Source: Actinobacteria bacterium UBA4719
Lineage (GTDB): Bacteria > Actinomycetota > Actinomycetes > Actinomycetales > Dermatophilaceae
Direction: 5' to 3'
Length of the DNA stretch: 34,800 nucleotides
Assembly (NCBI GenBank): GCA_002404345.1
Contig: DHJN01000054.1
Span: 493 to 35,292, forward strand
This document shows, piece after piece, positions 7,591 through 16,181 of the stretch. The position numbers and the translations under genes are program-made. The number at the start of each line of letters is the position of its first letter. The first letter of the stretch is position 1. Under the pieces are notes generated by a model. That model saw nothing but the letters and a program-made list of their open reading frames with translations, ran no database searches and was not told the origin of the DNA.

Positions 7591-8352
7591 ATGGGTTTGT
7601 TCGACTACGGAACCATCACCGAGGACTGGGGCACTGCCGCCAACCAAGAGCAGGCCTCGATGGCAGCCACTCGCTACCAATGGCTCGCGGAGGTCGCGGA
7701 GGGCCAAGAGCTGTTGGACCTCTCTTCGGGCACTGGGTATGGACTCGCAACGGTCACAGGTTGCACACGCCTCATCGCGTCAGATCTCATGTTCGATAAT
7801 GTTCACCGCGCCCGCGAGATGGGCATTCAAGCGGAATTCTTGCAGGCCGACGCATCTCGGATTCCGCTGAGCTCGTCGTCCATCGACGTGGTGGCGTGCC
7901 TCGAGGCTCTTTACTACTTGCCTGCACAGCCCGACCTCTTCCACGAAGCCGCTCGCGTGCTTCGGCCGGGGGGGACACTGCTAGTTTCACTTCCAAACCA
8001 TCACCGACGTGACTTCGAACCGGGAGGAGGAAGCACCTCCTACCCCGACGCGATCGAACTGCGCCGCCTGTCCATCGACGCCAATCTCATCCCGATGGTC
8101 AGTGGCGCCTATTTATGGGCCGACCGAAACGAGTCAGCTCCTCTCAGGTTCGCGCGACGCACGCTCGTTCGCACGGGATTGATCCCGAAGTCCATGCGCG
8201 CAAAATCTATCCTCAAACGGCTGGCCTACCGACACATGCAGCCGCTCTCCGAGGCCGTCCTTGCTGCACCAGCTCAGCAGCGAACCGAGATCCGGCAGGG
8301 AAGCGATGGTAGCCCATACACGATGCTTTACCTCGAGGCCTGCAAACCATGA
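7591..8352 (+). CDS. Class I SAM-dependent methyltransferase
   Basis: 253 residues. Motif I, LLDLSSGTGYGLATV (41-55), binds S-adenosylmethionine; the Asp of IASDLMFDN ends strand 2; QADASRIPLSSSSIDVVACLEALYYL and EAARVLRPGGTLLVSLPNHH are the usual motifs II-III of methyltransferase domain 11 proteins. It begins 3 nt after the preceding GT2, behind AAGG, and overlaps the next gene by ATGA, so it is part of the operon. It probably O- or N-methylates a sugar of the repeat unit or caps the chain. The acceptor cannot be read from sequence. Confidence 0.85.
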   Translation: MGLFDYGTITEDWGTAANQEQASMAATRYQWLAEVAEGQELLDLSSGTGYGLATVTGCTRLIASDLMFDNVHRAREMGIQAEFLQADASRIPLSSSSIDVVACLEALYYLPAQPDLFHEAARVLRPGGTLLVSLPNHHRRDFEPGGGSTSYPDAIELRRLSIDANLIPMVSGAYLWADRNESAPLRFARRTLVRTGLIPKSMRAKSILKRLAYRHMQPLSEAVLAAPAQQRTEIRQGSDGSPYTMLYLEACKP

Positions 8353-9368
8353 TGTCCTCAGTGAGTGTCGTCATCCCCTGCCTCAACGAAGGGGACTTCA
8401 TCGAGCAGTGCCTCGTCACTCTGCTTTCTGACCTTCCTGATGGCTTGGACCTCGAGGTGCTCGTTGTCGACGGGGGGAGCACCGATGGCACTCGAATAAT
8501 CGTCAAGGCACTCAGGGTCCGCTTCCCATTCGTGCGACTCGTGGACAACCCTCGCCGCACTGCCGCGGCTGCGATGAACATTGGCATCGCAGCAGCATCC
8601 GGCGACGTCATCGTCCGCGTCGACGCACATTGCGCATACCCGGCTGACTACGTGGTTCAACTGACCGAATGCCTTGAGGAGTATGAAGCGGACGTCGTGG
8701 GTGCGGTGTGGGACACGCAGCCTAGAAAGCGCACACCGATCGGGATAGCGATAGCGCGCGTGCTGAGCCATCCGCTCGGAGTAGGGAACGCTCACTTCCG
8801 GACCGGTGCAGACAAAGTCCGCCAGGTTGACACAGTCCCATTCGGCTGTTGGCGCCGCGAAACCTTGGAGAAAGTCGGCAGCTTCTCGGAGACGCTCACC
8901 CGTAGCCAGGATTTCGAGATGGCGCGCCGCATGCAGGCTGCCGGTGCCAAGGTCTTGCTCATTCCCTCGGTAGTAGTCACCTACTACGCTCGTTCCAATC
9001 TGCGTGAAACGTTTCGCTACAACGTTGGCAACGGCTACTGGGTGACCTTTCCGGCTTTGGTCTATGGCGTCCGCTTCGGAGTGCGACACTACGTTCCCGT
9101 CGCGGCGGTCCTGCTCGGCGTCGCAATGGCGATAGTGGCCGCGCTTGGTATGGCTTGGCCGCTTGTTGCGGCGGTCTGCGCCTACATGTTGGTTTGCGCG
9201 AAGGCGACTTACGACCTCCGTCCGAGGAAGGGAGACCCGTTCGAGCTGTGGTGGACAGTCCCGCTCGCCCTCTCATCCCTGCATGTGGCATATGGCCTTG
9301 GCGGACTGCACGGAATCTGGGGGGCCCTGCGTGCTCGACGGCGCGAATGGCTCCAGGGAGGACACTAA
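8349..9368 (+). CDS. Membrane-anchored family 2 glycosyltransferase (ExoA-like)
   Basis: 339 residues. A GT2 catalytic domain with VSVVIPCLNEGDFIEQCL at the N-terminus, VVDGGSTDGT (39-48), the metal-binding VDAHCAYP (91-98, DxH in place of DxD) and TRSQDFEMARRMQAAG as acceptor motif. Two to three hydrophobic helices at about 245-315 anchor it in the membrane. The layout resembles succinoglycan transferase ExoA and relatives, which add early sugars to undecaprenyl-linked oligosaccharides. The ATG overlaps the methyltransferase stop, and the next gene follows after 2 nt. Confidence 0.88.
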   Translation: MMSSVSVVIPCLNEGDFIEQCLVTLLSDLPDGLDLEVLVVDGGSTDGTRIIVKALRVRFPFVRLVDNPRRTAAAAMNIGIAAASGDVIVRVDAHCAYPADYVVQLTECLEEYEADVVGAVWDTQPRKRTPIGIAIARVLSHPLGVGNAHFRTGADKVRQVDTVPFGCWRRETLEKVGSFSETLTRSQDFEMARRMQAAGAKVLLIPSVVVTYYARSNLRETFRYNVGNGYWVTFPALVYGVRFGVRHYVPVAAVLLGVAMAIVAALGMAWPLVAAVCAYMLVCAKATYDLRPRKGDPFELWWTVPLALSSLHVAYGLGGLHGIWGALRARRREWLQGGH

Positions 9369-9370
9369 CG

Positions 9371-10675
9371 ATGAGAATCTGGCTGATTCATATGGGAGAA
9401 CTGGTGCAGAGCGACGGGCCAGACGTACGACTCTACAGGCTCGGCCTTCTCGCAGAGCAACTCGAGTCTCGCGGCCACGAGGTCGTGCGCTGGATCCCCA
9501 CGTTTGTCCATACCAGCAAGAGCCAGCGATTCGATTGCGACACGGTCACCCAGATCAGTGGTAGATATCAGATCCGTCACATCTATGCGAAGGGCTATGC
9601 CAATCATCGCGGCCTGGCACGCATGCGATTCCATCGACGGATAGCTCGAAGATGGGAACATCTCCAGCAGGAACTGCCTGCTCCCGACCTGATCCTCGCA
9701 GGCATGCCAACGCCCGAGGTCTGTTCTGCAGCCCGGAGAATCAGCAAGCACCGCAATGTTCCGTTCGTGGTCGACGTAAGAGACCTCTGGCCGGACGTCT
9801 TCTATGCGGTCGCCCCAAACTGGGCTGCCCCCGTTACGCGAGTCCTCGCAATTCCGATGCTCCTATCCAGCCGCCGGAGCTTAAGAGCCGCCACGGCCAT
9901 CACCGGAGTATCTGAATCGTTTGTGGCATGGGGAGTACACCGCGCTGGAAGACCGATCAATCGCAGAGATATGCATTTTCCCCTAGCCTATTCGCCCCCC
10001 CGGGTATCGGCCGAAAGCGCTCGTGCTGCCACCGAGAAGTGGCGAGAGACCATCTCGGACCAAGCCTTTATCTGCCTCTTTCTTGGAACCCTGAGCAAAA
10101 GTGTTGATCTCATGGGCGTCATCGAGTCAGCACGTCAGCTTGCAATCCAATCTCCTGGTCGCTTCGAGTGGATCATCTGCGGGGATGGACCGACTCGGAA
10201 GAGACTCCAAACTGCGGCCGCAGATCTACCCAACGTCAGGATGCCCGGATGGGTAGGCGGGCCAGATGTTGTCGCATTACTTGGCCTGGCTTCGGTTGGT
10301 CTTGCCCCTTACGCCAAAGGGGCCATCAGGTCCCTTCCGAACAAACCCTTTGAATACGCAGCGGCCGGCATTCCTGTGGTCTCGAGCCTGACTGGAGAGC
10401 TCTCTGAGCTGATGGACAAGCACGGCTTCGGAACCTCCTACCCCAGCGGCGACGTACGCCAACTGACCAAAATCATCTCAGGTTACGCGAACGATGAGGC
10501 TTTACGTACCGTCCATGGCCAGTCTGGGCGGGGTTTATGCGAGACGGAACTATCGCCGGCATCGGTGAATCAGGCTTTTGCCGAGTATCTAGAGGATGTC
10601 GTAAGGGAGTCGAAGCTAATGTGGGTGTCGAGAAGTTCATGGGTTCGCAGCCGCATTGATAAATTATTTGGTTAG
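9371..10675 (+). CDS. Family 4 glycosyltransferase
   Basis: 434 residues from the ATG at 9371, which follows GGGAGG with good spacing. The N-terminal GT-B domain begins MRIWLIHMGE; FVVDVRDLWPD (about 130-140) is typical of GT4 enzymes resembling WbuB/WcaI. The C-terminal donor domain has ICLFLGTLSKSVDL, WIICGDGPTRKRLQ, and LPNKPFEYAAAGIPVVSS with the Glu that contacts the donor. The frame is open upstream to 9155, but that part lies inside the previous gene and is not family-like. The role is addition of an internal sugar; donor unknown. Confidence 0.87.
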   Translation: MRIWLIHMGELVQSDGPDVRLYRLGLLAEQLESRGHEVVRWIPTFVHTSKSQRFDCDTVTQISGRYQIRHIYAKGYANHRGLARMRFHRRIARRWEHLQQELPAPDLILAGMPTPEVCSAARRISKHRNVPFVVDVRDLWPDVFYAVAPNWAAPVTRVLAIPMLLSSRRSLRAATAITGVSESFVAWGVHRAGRPINRRDMHFPLAYSPPRVSAESARAATEKWRETISDQAFICLFLGTLSKSVDLMGVIESARQLAIQSPGRFEWIICGDGPTRKRLQTAAADLPNVRMPGWVGGPDVVALLGLASVGLAPYAKGAIRSLPNKPFEYAAAGIPVVSSLTGELSELMDKHGFGTSYPSGDVRQLTKIISGYANDEALRTVHGQSGRGLCETELSPASVNQAFAEYLEDVVRESKLMWVSRSSWVRSRIDKLFG

Positions 10676-10687
10676 GAGTTTCTCTCG

Positions 10688-11563
10688 ATGAGTCAGTTGT
10701 CCAGCGTCGCAATGCATCGATCACCCTTGTTCCGAGCCGCGCACGCCATTCTTATTCGCGTGGAGCACACCTTGCCCCGGTCGATCTATAGCACCCTTTA
10801 CGGTGCATCCTTCTCGTTGTATCGCACAGGTCTCGCGGCGTCGTACCGCCTGCAGCAGCGACGCCTCAAACGTTCTGGCGACCTGGAGGGCGTCAGGCGC
10901 GGAAAGGCTGTGATCAAGGCGATGCCATACTCGCTGGTCGGCCCAAGCGGTCTGGAAGCCACCTACGAGGCCGTGCACGATGCAATCAAGCGCGGCGTGA
11001 CAGGTGCGATCGTTGAATGCGGCATCGCAGGTGGTGGGAGTAGTGCGGTCATGGCTCTGGCACTGCGGGATGCCGGAGCCTTTCGACATTTGTGGCTCTT
11101 TGACAGTTATGAAGGCCTGCCGGATCCGACTTTGGATGATATCGACCCTGCATCTGGAGGGACCGGGGCGCACATTCGGCCCCTTCCGAAGGGCTCCTGC
11201 CTTGGGACTTTCGAGGAGGTCGAGCATTTGATGGGTGACGTCATCGGGGTACCTCGGGACCAGTTCACCATGGTCAAGGGATGGTTCCAAGACTCTGTGA
11301 GGCCCAATGCCGAGACCATCGGTGAGATCGCCGTTCTCCGACTCGACGGAGATTGGTACGAATCGACCCGCACCTGTCTGGACGGCCTGTACAGCAGACT
11401 CGCTCCGGGTGGGCTACTGATCGTTGACGACTATCACAGTTGCTTTGGCTCACATCGCGCCTTGAACGAGTTCCTATCAGAACAGGGCGACACGGACCCG
11501 GCGTTCGTCAACGATGGTTGCGGCGGAGTCCTCTACGTGAGGCCAGGGCGAAAGCATGAATGA
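10688..11563 (+). CDS. TylF/MycF-family O-methyltransferase (first copy)
   Basis: 291 residues. A SAM-binding motif, GAIVECGIAGGGSSAV (105-120), LWLFDSYEGLPDP (134-146), and metal-ligand motifs RLDGDWYESTRTCLDGLY (217-234) and GGLLIVDDYHSCFGSHRAL (240-258). The DDY motif and the LDxDxYxST block are the hallmarks of macrocin-type Mg-dependent sugar O-methyltransferases. These act on deoxysugars in macrolides; relatives occur in polysaccharide loci. The start follows AGGAG (10674-10678). The N-terminal 60 residues are basic and hydrophobic and may dock on the membrane. It overlaps the next gene by 8 nt. Substrate position is unknown. Confidence 0.9.
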   Translation: MSQLSSVAMHRSPLFRAAHAILIRVEHTLPRSIYSTLYGASFSLYRTGLAASYRLQQRRLKRSGDLEGVRRGKAVIKAMPYSLVGPSGLEATYEAVHDAIKRGVTGAIVECGIAGGGSSAVMALALRDAGAFRHLWLFDSYEGLPDPTLDDIDPASGGTGAHIRPLPKGSCLGTFEEVEHLMGDVIGVPRDQFTMVKGWFQDSVRPNAETIGEIAVLRLDGDWYESTRTCLDGLYSRLAPGGLLIVDDYHSCFGSHRALNEFLSEQGDTDPAFVNDGCGGVLYVRPGRKHE

Positions 11564-12215
11564 CACGGAGTTGACTTCGAACGGGCATTCTGTCGCATCA
11601 GGTATCCGGACGGAGCCTAAGGTCGTACGAGGTAAGCGCCTATTCGATATCGTCGTCTCTGCCGCGGGCCTTGTGCTGCTCGCGCCATTCCTCGGACTAG
11701 TCTGGATGGCGATTCGATTCACATCACCGGGACCTGCACTCTACAGGGGATGTCGGGTCGGCCGGGGAGGCAGCGATTTTGAAATCTTGAAGTTTCGGAC
11801 AATGTGGGACCGACCGTCGGAACAGCTCACGACATCGCTCGACGACCCTAGGATCACGCCAGTCGGGCGTCACTTGCGACATTACAAGCTTGACGAGCTT
11901 CCTCAACTTGTGAATGTGCTCCGTGGGGACATGAGCATTGTCGGACCACGACCTGAGTTTCGAAGGTGGATCGAGCTATACACGCCTCGCGAGCTTGCCA
12001 TTCTGTCGGTTCGACCGGGAATCACAGACTTTACTTCAGTTGAGTTCATCGATCTCGACGCATTCGTGGGTGCGAGCAATGCGGATGAACGCTATCTAAC
12101 CGAGGCTTTTGCCCGGAAAAACGGGCTGCGGCTGAGGTATGTGGAAGCTATGGGCTGGTCCACTGACCTGCAGGTAATCGCACGAACCCTTGCTCGACTC
12201 TCCCGACGGAGTTGA
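11556..12215 (+). CDS. Small PglC/WbaP-type sugar-phosphate transferase (second in module A)
   Basis: 219 residues. A basic cytosolic N-terminal extension of about 25 residues, a membrane segment (about 30-53), PALYRGCRVGRGGSDFEILK (60-79), the catalytic dyad in KLDELPQL (D113-E114) and SIVGPRP (127-133). Its C-terminus carries PGITDFTSVEFIDLD, the same family branch as the transferase at 6020 (PGVTDWASNKF), so the two are related but well diverged. Having two initiating transferases in one operon is unusual. One may start a different glycan, act on a different UDP-sugar, or be inactive in vivo. Both keep the Asp-Glu pair. Confidence 0.9.
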   Translation: MNDTELTSNGHSVASGIRTEPKVVRGKRLFDIVVSAAGLVLLAPFLGLVWMAIRFTSPGPALYRGCRVGRGGSDFEILKFRTMWDRPSEQLTTSLDDPRITPVGRHLRHYKLDELPQLVNVLRGDMSIVGPRPEFRRWIELYTPRELAILSVRPGITDFTSVEFIDLDAFVGASNADERYLTEAFARKNGLRLRYVEAMGWSTDLQVIARTLARLSRRS

Positions 12216-12216
12216 C

Positions 12217-13152
12217 GTGCGCTATACGAAGATACCAAAAACGGACATCACTTTGTCGGCAGTCGGTCTGGGATGTGAGCCCCTCGGCGGCACTGACTGG
12301 GGCAGGGTCGATCGTGATGATGCGGTCTCGACCGTCCGAGCCGCGTGGGAAAATGGCATAGTCGTCTTTGATACTGATGACGCCTACGGCCTGGGCGAGA
12401 GCGAGCTTCGTCTGGCTGAGGCACTGGGCAGCGCCCGACACGACGCCGTGATCGTTTCCAAGTTTGGCGTTCGTTGGCGCAAGACTGCCAATACCAGAGC
12501 AGTGACCTGGAAGGATGTCACCCCGAAGTACGCTGTCGCTGCACTTGAGGCCAGCCTCGACCGACTACGCGTGGAGAGAATTCCGATCTACTTGATTCAC
12601 TGGCCAAACGATGACACGCCAATAGAAGAAACGCTTGGTGCGCTTGAGCAACAGCGTCTCGCAGGGAAAATTGGTGTCTACGGTGTGTCGAACTTCTCTG
12701 CTGCGCAGTTAAGCGACGCTATCCAAGCTGGCGGGAGAGTCGCCGAGCTGCCTTTGAATTTGCTCAGTCGCGATGCTGAACCAGACATCTCATTCTGCGG
12801 TGAACATGACGTAAGCGTGCTCGCGTACGGTCCATACGCACAGGGTCTTCTGTGTGGCCGCTACAGCCGAGTTTCTCGGTTCGAAGAGAATGACCGGCGT
12901 CACCGGCTTCCTCACTTCGCAGAAGCTGCGTGGGATGCCAACGAAGTCTTGTTGGAACGCTTGAAGGTGTTGGCCAACCAGCATGGAGTTAAAGAGGCTC
13001 AGGTAGCCCTGCAATGGGTGATGTCGCATCCTTCTGTCACATGCGCTCTCGTGGGGGCGCGCAATCGCCAGCAACTTCAAAATACACTTTCTCTTTTCGC
13101 CGGGGACCCGTCTCATTCGAGCGTTCAGAACTGGGATGGGAGGGGTTTGTGA
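12217..13152 (+). CDS. Aldo/keto reductase
   Basis: 311 residues from the GTG at 12217, which follows GGAG and comes directly after the preceding stop; this gives the family N-terminus MRYTKIPKTDITLSAVGLG. The catalytic tetrad is visible: D52 and Y57 (FDTDDAYGLGESE), K82 (VIVSKFG) and H128 (YLIHWPND). LVGARNRQQLQNTL near the C-terminus is the NADP-binding segment. Such enzymes reduce ketones or aldehydes with NADPH. In sugar clusters they reduce keto-sugars, which suits its place among dehydratase, transketolase and aminotransferase genes, though the substrate is inferred. The stop overlaps the next start by GTGA. Confidence 0.88.
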   Translation: MRYTKIPKTDITLSAVGLGCEPLGGTDWGRVDRDDAVSTVRAAWENGIVVFDTDDAYGLGESELRLAEALGSARHDAVIVSKFGVRWRKTANTRAVTWKDVTPKYAVAALEASLDRLRVERIPIYLIHWPNDDTPIEETLGALEQQRLAGKIGVYGVSNFSAAQLSDAIQAGGRVAELPLNLLSRDAEPDISFCGEHDVSVLAYGPYAQGLLCGRYSRVSRFEENDRRHRLPHFAEAAWDANEVLLERLKVLANQHGVKEAQVALQWVMSHPSVTCALVGARNRQQLQNTLSLFAGDPSHSSVQNWDGRGL

Positions 13153-14474
13153 ACGACATTTACAGGCTGCTTACAATCGTCTTGCTCGCGGCCCTGATGC
13201 TCGCGTCTCATCGTGGTCTGAAGACTTGGGCCAGCCCCCTGGTCTTCTACGCCGGGCCGTTCGCCGTGATCCTCGCGCTGCAGCAGATCCTGATCCCGCA
13301 CGTGCCGTTCGGCGGGAGAGCCGCCTCATTGATCGGTGGAAGCGCACTGGCTTTTTTTGCCGGCACCATTGTCGTCTGGCGAAAACAGGCGACAGAGAGT
13401 GCGCAGCCGAGTTATCGGCGATTCATCGCTCGTGACACCCGACTGCTGAAGCTCGGAGTCCTCATCAGCTACGTCGTAGCCCTGTACTACCTGTACGAGC
13501 TAGGGCAGGTCCGGGCGTCTGGGGTCAACGTCATCAACGGCACTTTCTATCGTGCGGACTTCTACGCCTCGGGCGGGCAGACTTTGACGATGAGGCTCTT
13601 GCAGGCACTGACTTACGCGGCCATGTTCTTCATCGCCTTCGCCGCCACCACCGTCCGCCGTCCGACGCTGCTTGTGGCACCGATGGTGCTCATCATGGTC
13701 GCGCAGAGCAGCGCGGGTAGCGCGAAGCTCCCTTCGATTCTGGGGCTCATCATCATCGTTGCCGTCCTGGCGGCTGTCCGGCCGGGGGCTTTCCGTCGTC
13801 TGCGGCCCCGACTGGTCCTGGGAGCAGGCGCGGCAGTTGCCGTGGCCTTGCTCGTCTTCAGCCTGGTGACCAACGATCGGTCGCAAGGCACCGGCGACGT
13901 TTTTGCCGCAACCGAGTACTCCATCTTGGGCCCTCCCTCGGCGCTGTCGGAGCTTCTCGACGGCCGCCAAACCGTGATCGAGTTGGAGGGGTTCGGCGCG
14001 AGCTTCGGCGGGATCGTGTCGGCCCTCGGTGGCCAAGAGCGCATCTTTGGGGAGTACGCCGCGAGCGTGGAGCTCACCCCTGGGGTGTACCAAAGCCGCA
14101 CGAACATCTACACATGGTTGCTCCCGCTTCAACACGATTTTGGGATAGCAGGGGCCCTCGGTCTCATTGGTCTTCTTGGTGCAGCGCTGACGTCGCTGGT
14201 CATGCGTGCCCGCGAGGGGATGCTGGGCGTGCCAGGTCTTGGGGTGCTCGCACTGGGGAATCTCACGCTGATGTTCGCGCCGCTGAACGCCCTGACCTAT
14301 TACAACGTGTGGTTCGTCTTACTCGGCATGACTGTGCTGCTCTCGCTCATCTTTCGGTTTGTTGAAAACGAACCGACATCGATCCAGGAGACCTCGCGCA
14401 ATGTATCAAGACGACCTGGCGGTGACGGTCGGTTCGAGGTCCGCACGCGGGAGCACAGTGCATATCGGAGATAG
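13149..14474 (+). CDS. Wzy-type oligosaccharide repeat-unit polymerase (module A)
   Basis: 441 residues from the GTG at 13149, overlapping the previous stop and preceded by GGGAGGGG. About ten to twelve hydrophobic helices, including LLTIVLLAALMLAS, LGLIIIVAVLAAV and AGALGLIGLLGAALTSLVM. One large extracytoplasmic loop (about 285-345) lies between helices and ends with PGVYQSRTNIYTWLLPLQHDFG, a loop layout common in Wzy polymerases and O-antigen polymerase proteins. The enzyme would join undecaprenyl-linked repeat units on the outer face of the membrane. Sequence conservation in Wzy is low, so the call rests on topology, the neighbouring flippase and locus context. Confidence 0.8.
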   Translation: MNDIYRLLTIVLLAALMLASHRGLKTWASPLVFYAGPFAVILALQQILIPHVPFGGRAASLIGGSALAFFAGTIVVWRKQATESAQPSYRRFIARDTRLLKLGVLISYVVALYYLYELGQVRASGVNVINGTFYRADFYASGGQTLTMRLLQALTYAAMFFIAFAATTVRRPTLLVAPMVLIMVAQSSAGSAKLPSILGLIIIVAVLAAVRPGAFRRLRPRLVLGAGAAVAVALLVFSLVTNDRSQGTGDVFAATEYSILGPPSALSELLDGRQTVIELEGFGASFGGIVSALGGQERIFGEYAASVELTPGVYQSRTNIYTWLLPLQHDFGIAGALGLIGLLGAALTSLVMRAREGMLGVPGLGVLALGNLTLMFAPLNALTYYNVWFVLLGMTVLLSLIFRFVENEPTSIQETSRNVSRRPGGDGRFEVRTREHSAYRR

Positions 14475-14587
14475 TCGACAGAATCTCGCAAGTTTGTGGT
14501 GTACTTGTTTAGCGCGAGAACCACATCGTGAGATCGATCGTGGTACATCACACATCACAGTGACGTCAAACTTGATGGCCCCTCGAC

Positions 14588-15361
14588 ATGGACATGGAGA
14601 AGGTTGTGACGCCAACACCCACTAGTGCGCCTGGTGGCTTCCAGACTGCTGTGGAGCGCGAAGTGCCAGGGCGCATCGCGAGGATCTTCGAAGGGAGCCC
14701 TGACGAGCTTTGCGTCCGGCTCGCGAACTTCCCGCGCTATGCCCGTCGGGCGCAGGTCACCCGCTTCGCTGCACTATACGAACTCTTCAAATTGGCGCAG
14801 CCCGTGAAGGGATCGATCATCGACTGCGGCGTCTTCCGGGGCTTCAGCCTGATGACGTTCGCGCACCTCAGCGCAGCCCTGGAGCCCAATAATTTGACGC
14901 GACGCATCTACGGTTTTGACACCTTCGATGGATTTCCGTCGGTGTCCGAACTCGACCGCCCCCAACGGACGGGTGCAGCGAAGGGCGACCTCGCGGCAGA
15001 TTCGTACGAGGAACTTTCGAAGGTCATCGACGTGTACGACAGCGACCGCTTTCTAGGCCACATTCCCAAGGTCAAACTAGTCCGTGGCGACGTAGTGGAG
15101 ACCATCCCTGCCTTCATCACTGAGAACCAGCACCTGGTAGTGAGCATGCTGTTCCTGGACATGGACCTGTACGAGCCGACCGTCTCTGCGCTAACAAACT
15201 TCTTGCCGAGAATGCCAAAGGGTTCCATTTTGGCGTTTGACGAGCTTGACAACCCCATTTGGCCGGGCGAAACCTTGGCCGCATGCGAAGAGGTCGGTCT
15301 CGGCAGGTTGGAACTGCGTCGCTTTGATTTCGACCCCTACATCGCGTACGCGGTGCTTTAA
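14588..15361 (+). CDS. TylF-related methyltransferase (second copy, divergent)
   Basis: 257 residues. A SAM motif at GSIIDCGVFRGFSLMTF (75-91), YGFDTFDGFPSVSE (108-121), LVRGDVVETIPAF and MLFLDMDLYEPTVSALTNF (187-205), then LAFDELDNPIWPGET (215-229). The last motif replaces the DDY of classical TylF with DELD, a variant found in nucleotide-sugar and polysaccharide methyltransferases of this superfamily. It is clearly different from the copy at 10688 and not a recent duplication. The start is uncertain: ATG 14588 and ATG 14594 are possible, but GTG 14606 has the better-spaced GGAG (14596-14599). The 113-nt gap before it is the largest within module A after the flippase and may hold a second promoter. 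Confidence 0.83.
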   Translation: MDMEKVVTPTPTSAPGGFQTAVEREVPGRIARIFEGSPDELCVRLANFPRYARRAQVTRFAALYELFKLAQPVKGSIIDCGVFRGFSLMTFAHLSAALEPNNLTRRIYGFDTFDGFPSVSELDRPQRTGAAKGDLAADSYEELSKVIDVYDSDRFLGHIPKVKLVRGDVVETIPAFITENQHLVVSMLFLDMDLYEPTVSALTNFLPRMPKGSILAFDELDNPIWPGETLAACEEVGLGRLELRRFDFDPYIAYAVL

Positions 15362-15362
15362 G

Positions 15363-16181
15363 TTGAGTTCCGAGCTCCTGACCACGGTCGAGATGGCTCG
15401 ACGCATCCGGGCTCATGTGCTGCGGATGACGTCGTCGGGCAAGAGCTCGCACGTCGGGTCCGGCCTTTCTGTCGCTGACATCCTCGCCGTTCTCTACGGT
15501 GAGGTCTTAAGACTGGATCCTAACGATCCCAACCTCCAGGACAGGGATCGCTTCATCATGAGTAAGGGGCACGCGGGTGCCTCTGTCTACGCTGCTTTGG
15601 CTGAGCGCGGCTTTTTCGCCAGGGAGCGGCTCGCCGAGCATTACCAGAACGGCTCCATTTTCTCAGGGCACGTTAGTCACGTCGACGTGCCAGGGGTTGA
15701 GCTCTCGACCGGCTCCCTCGGCCACGGTCTACCTGTGGGGGCCGGCATGGCATGGCGCGCACACGCTGCCGGCGCGACCTGGCGCTCATTCGTCCTTCTC
15801 AGCGATGGCGAGTGCGACGAAGGAAGTACGTGGGAGGCCGTCCTTTTCGCGGCACACCATCGGTTGTCCAACCTGGTTGCAATCGTGGACTACAACCAGC
15901 TCCAGTCGTTAGATACCACGCAAGCGACCCTGGCGCTTGAACCATTCGCGGACAAGTGGCGGGCCTTCGGTTGGGATGTTGTCGAAGTGGATGGCCACGA
16001 CCACAGATCTCTGGCTGAAGCGGCCGACGTGCCCGCCCTTTCTGAAGGACTTCCACGATGTGTCATCGCCCATACTGTGAAGGGTAAAGGAGTGTCGTTC
16101 ATGGAGAACGCGGTCTTGTGGCACTACCGGTCGCCCTCAAGTGACGAGCTAGCTCGCGCGTTGGCGGAGGTGCAAGGGTGA
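15363..16181 (+). CDS. Transketolase, N-terminal (ThDP pyrophosphate-binding) subunit
   Basis: 272 residues from a TTG at 15363, directly after the previous stop; ATG 15393 is the alternative. It corresponds to the first half of transketolase: SGKSSHVGSGLSVADILAVLY with H30, FIMSKGHAGASVYAALAERG with H70, STGSLGHGLPVGAGMAWRAH (115-134), and the ThDP/Mg motif SDGECDEGSTWEAVLFAAHH (147-166) followed by IVDYNQLQ (N178). Split transketolases of this sort act as an alpha/beta pair and move two-carbon ketol units. The partner gene follows with a GTGA overlap. Being next to an aminotransferase and inside a polysaccharide operon points to a sugar-building role rather than the pentose phosphate pathway. 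Confidence 0.92.
   Translation: MSSELLTTVEMARRIRAHVLRMTSSGKSSHVGSGLSVADILAVLYGEVLRLDPNDPNLQDRDRFIMSKGHAGASVYAALAERGFFARERLAEHYQNGSIFSGHVSHVDVPGVELSTGSLGHGLPVGAGMAWRAHAAGATWRSFVLLSDGECDEGSTWEAVLFAAHHRLSNLVAIVDYNQLQSLDTTQATLALEPFADKWRAFGWDVVEVDGHDHRSLAEAADVPALSEGLPRCVIAHTVKGKGVSFMENAVLWHYRSPSSDELARALAEVQG

Noticed and set aside
14475..14587. TCTCGC...GCGAGA inverted repeat in the gap before the second TylF-like gene
   Set aside because: Six-base arms with a 24-nt loop are expected by chance in sequence of this composition, so it was not listed as a feature.
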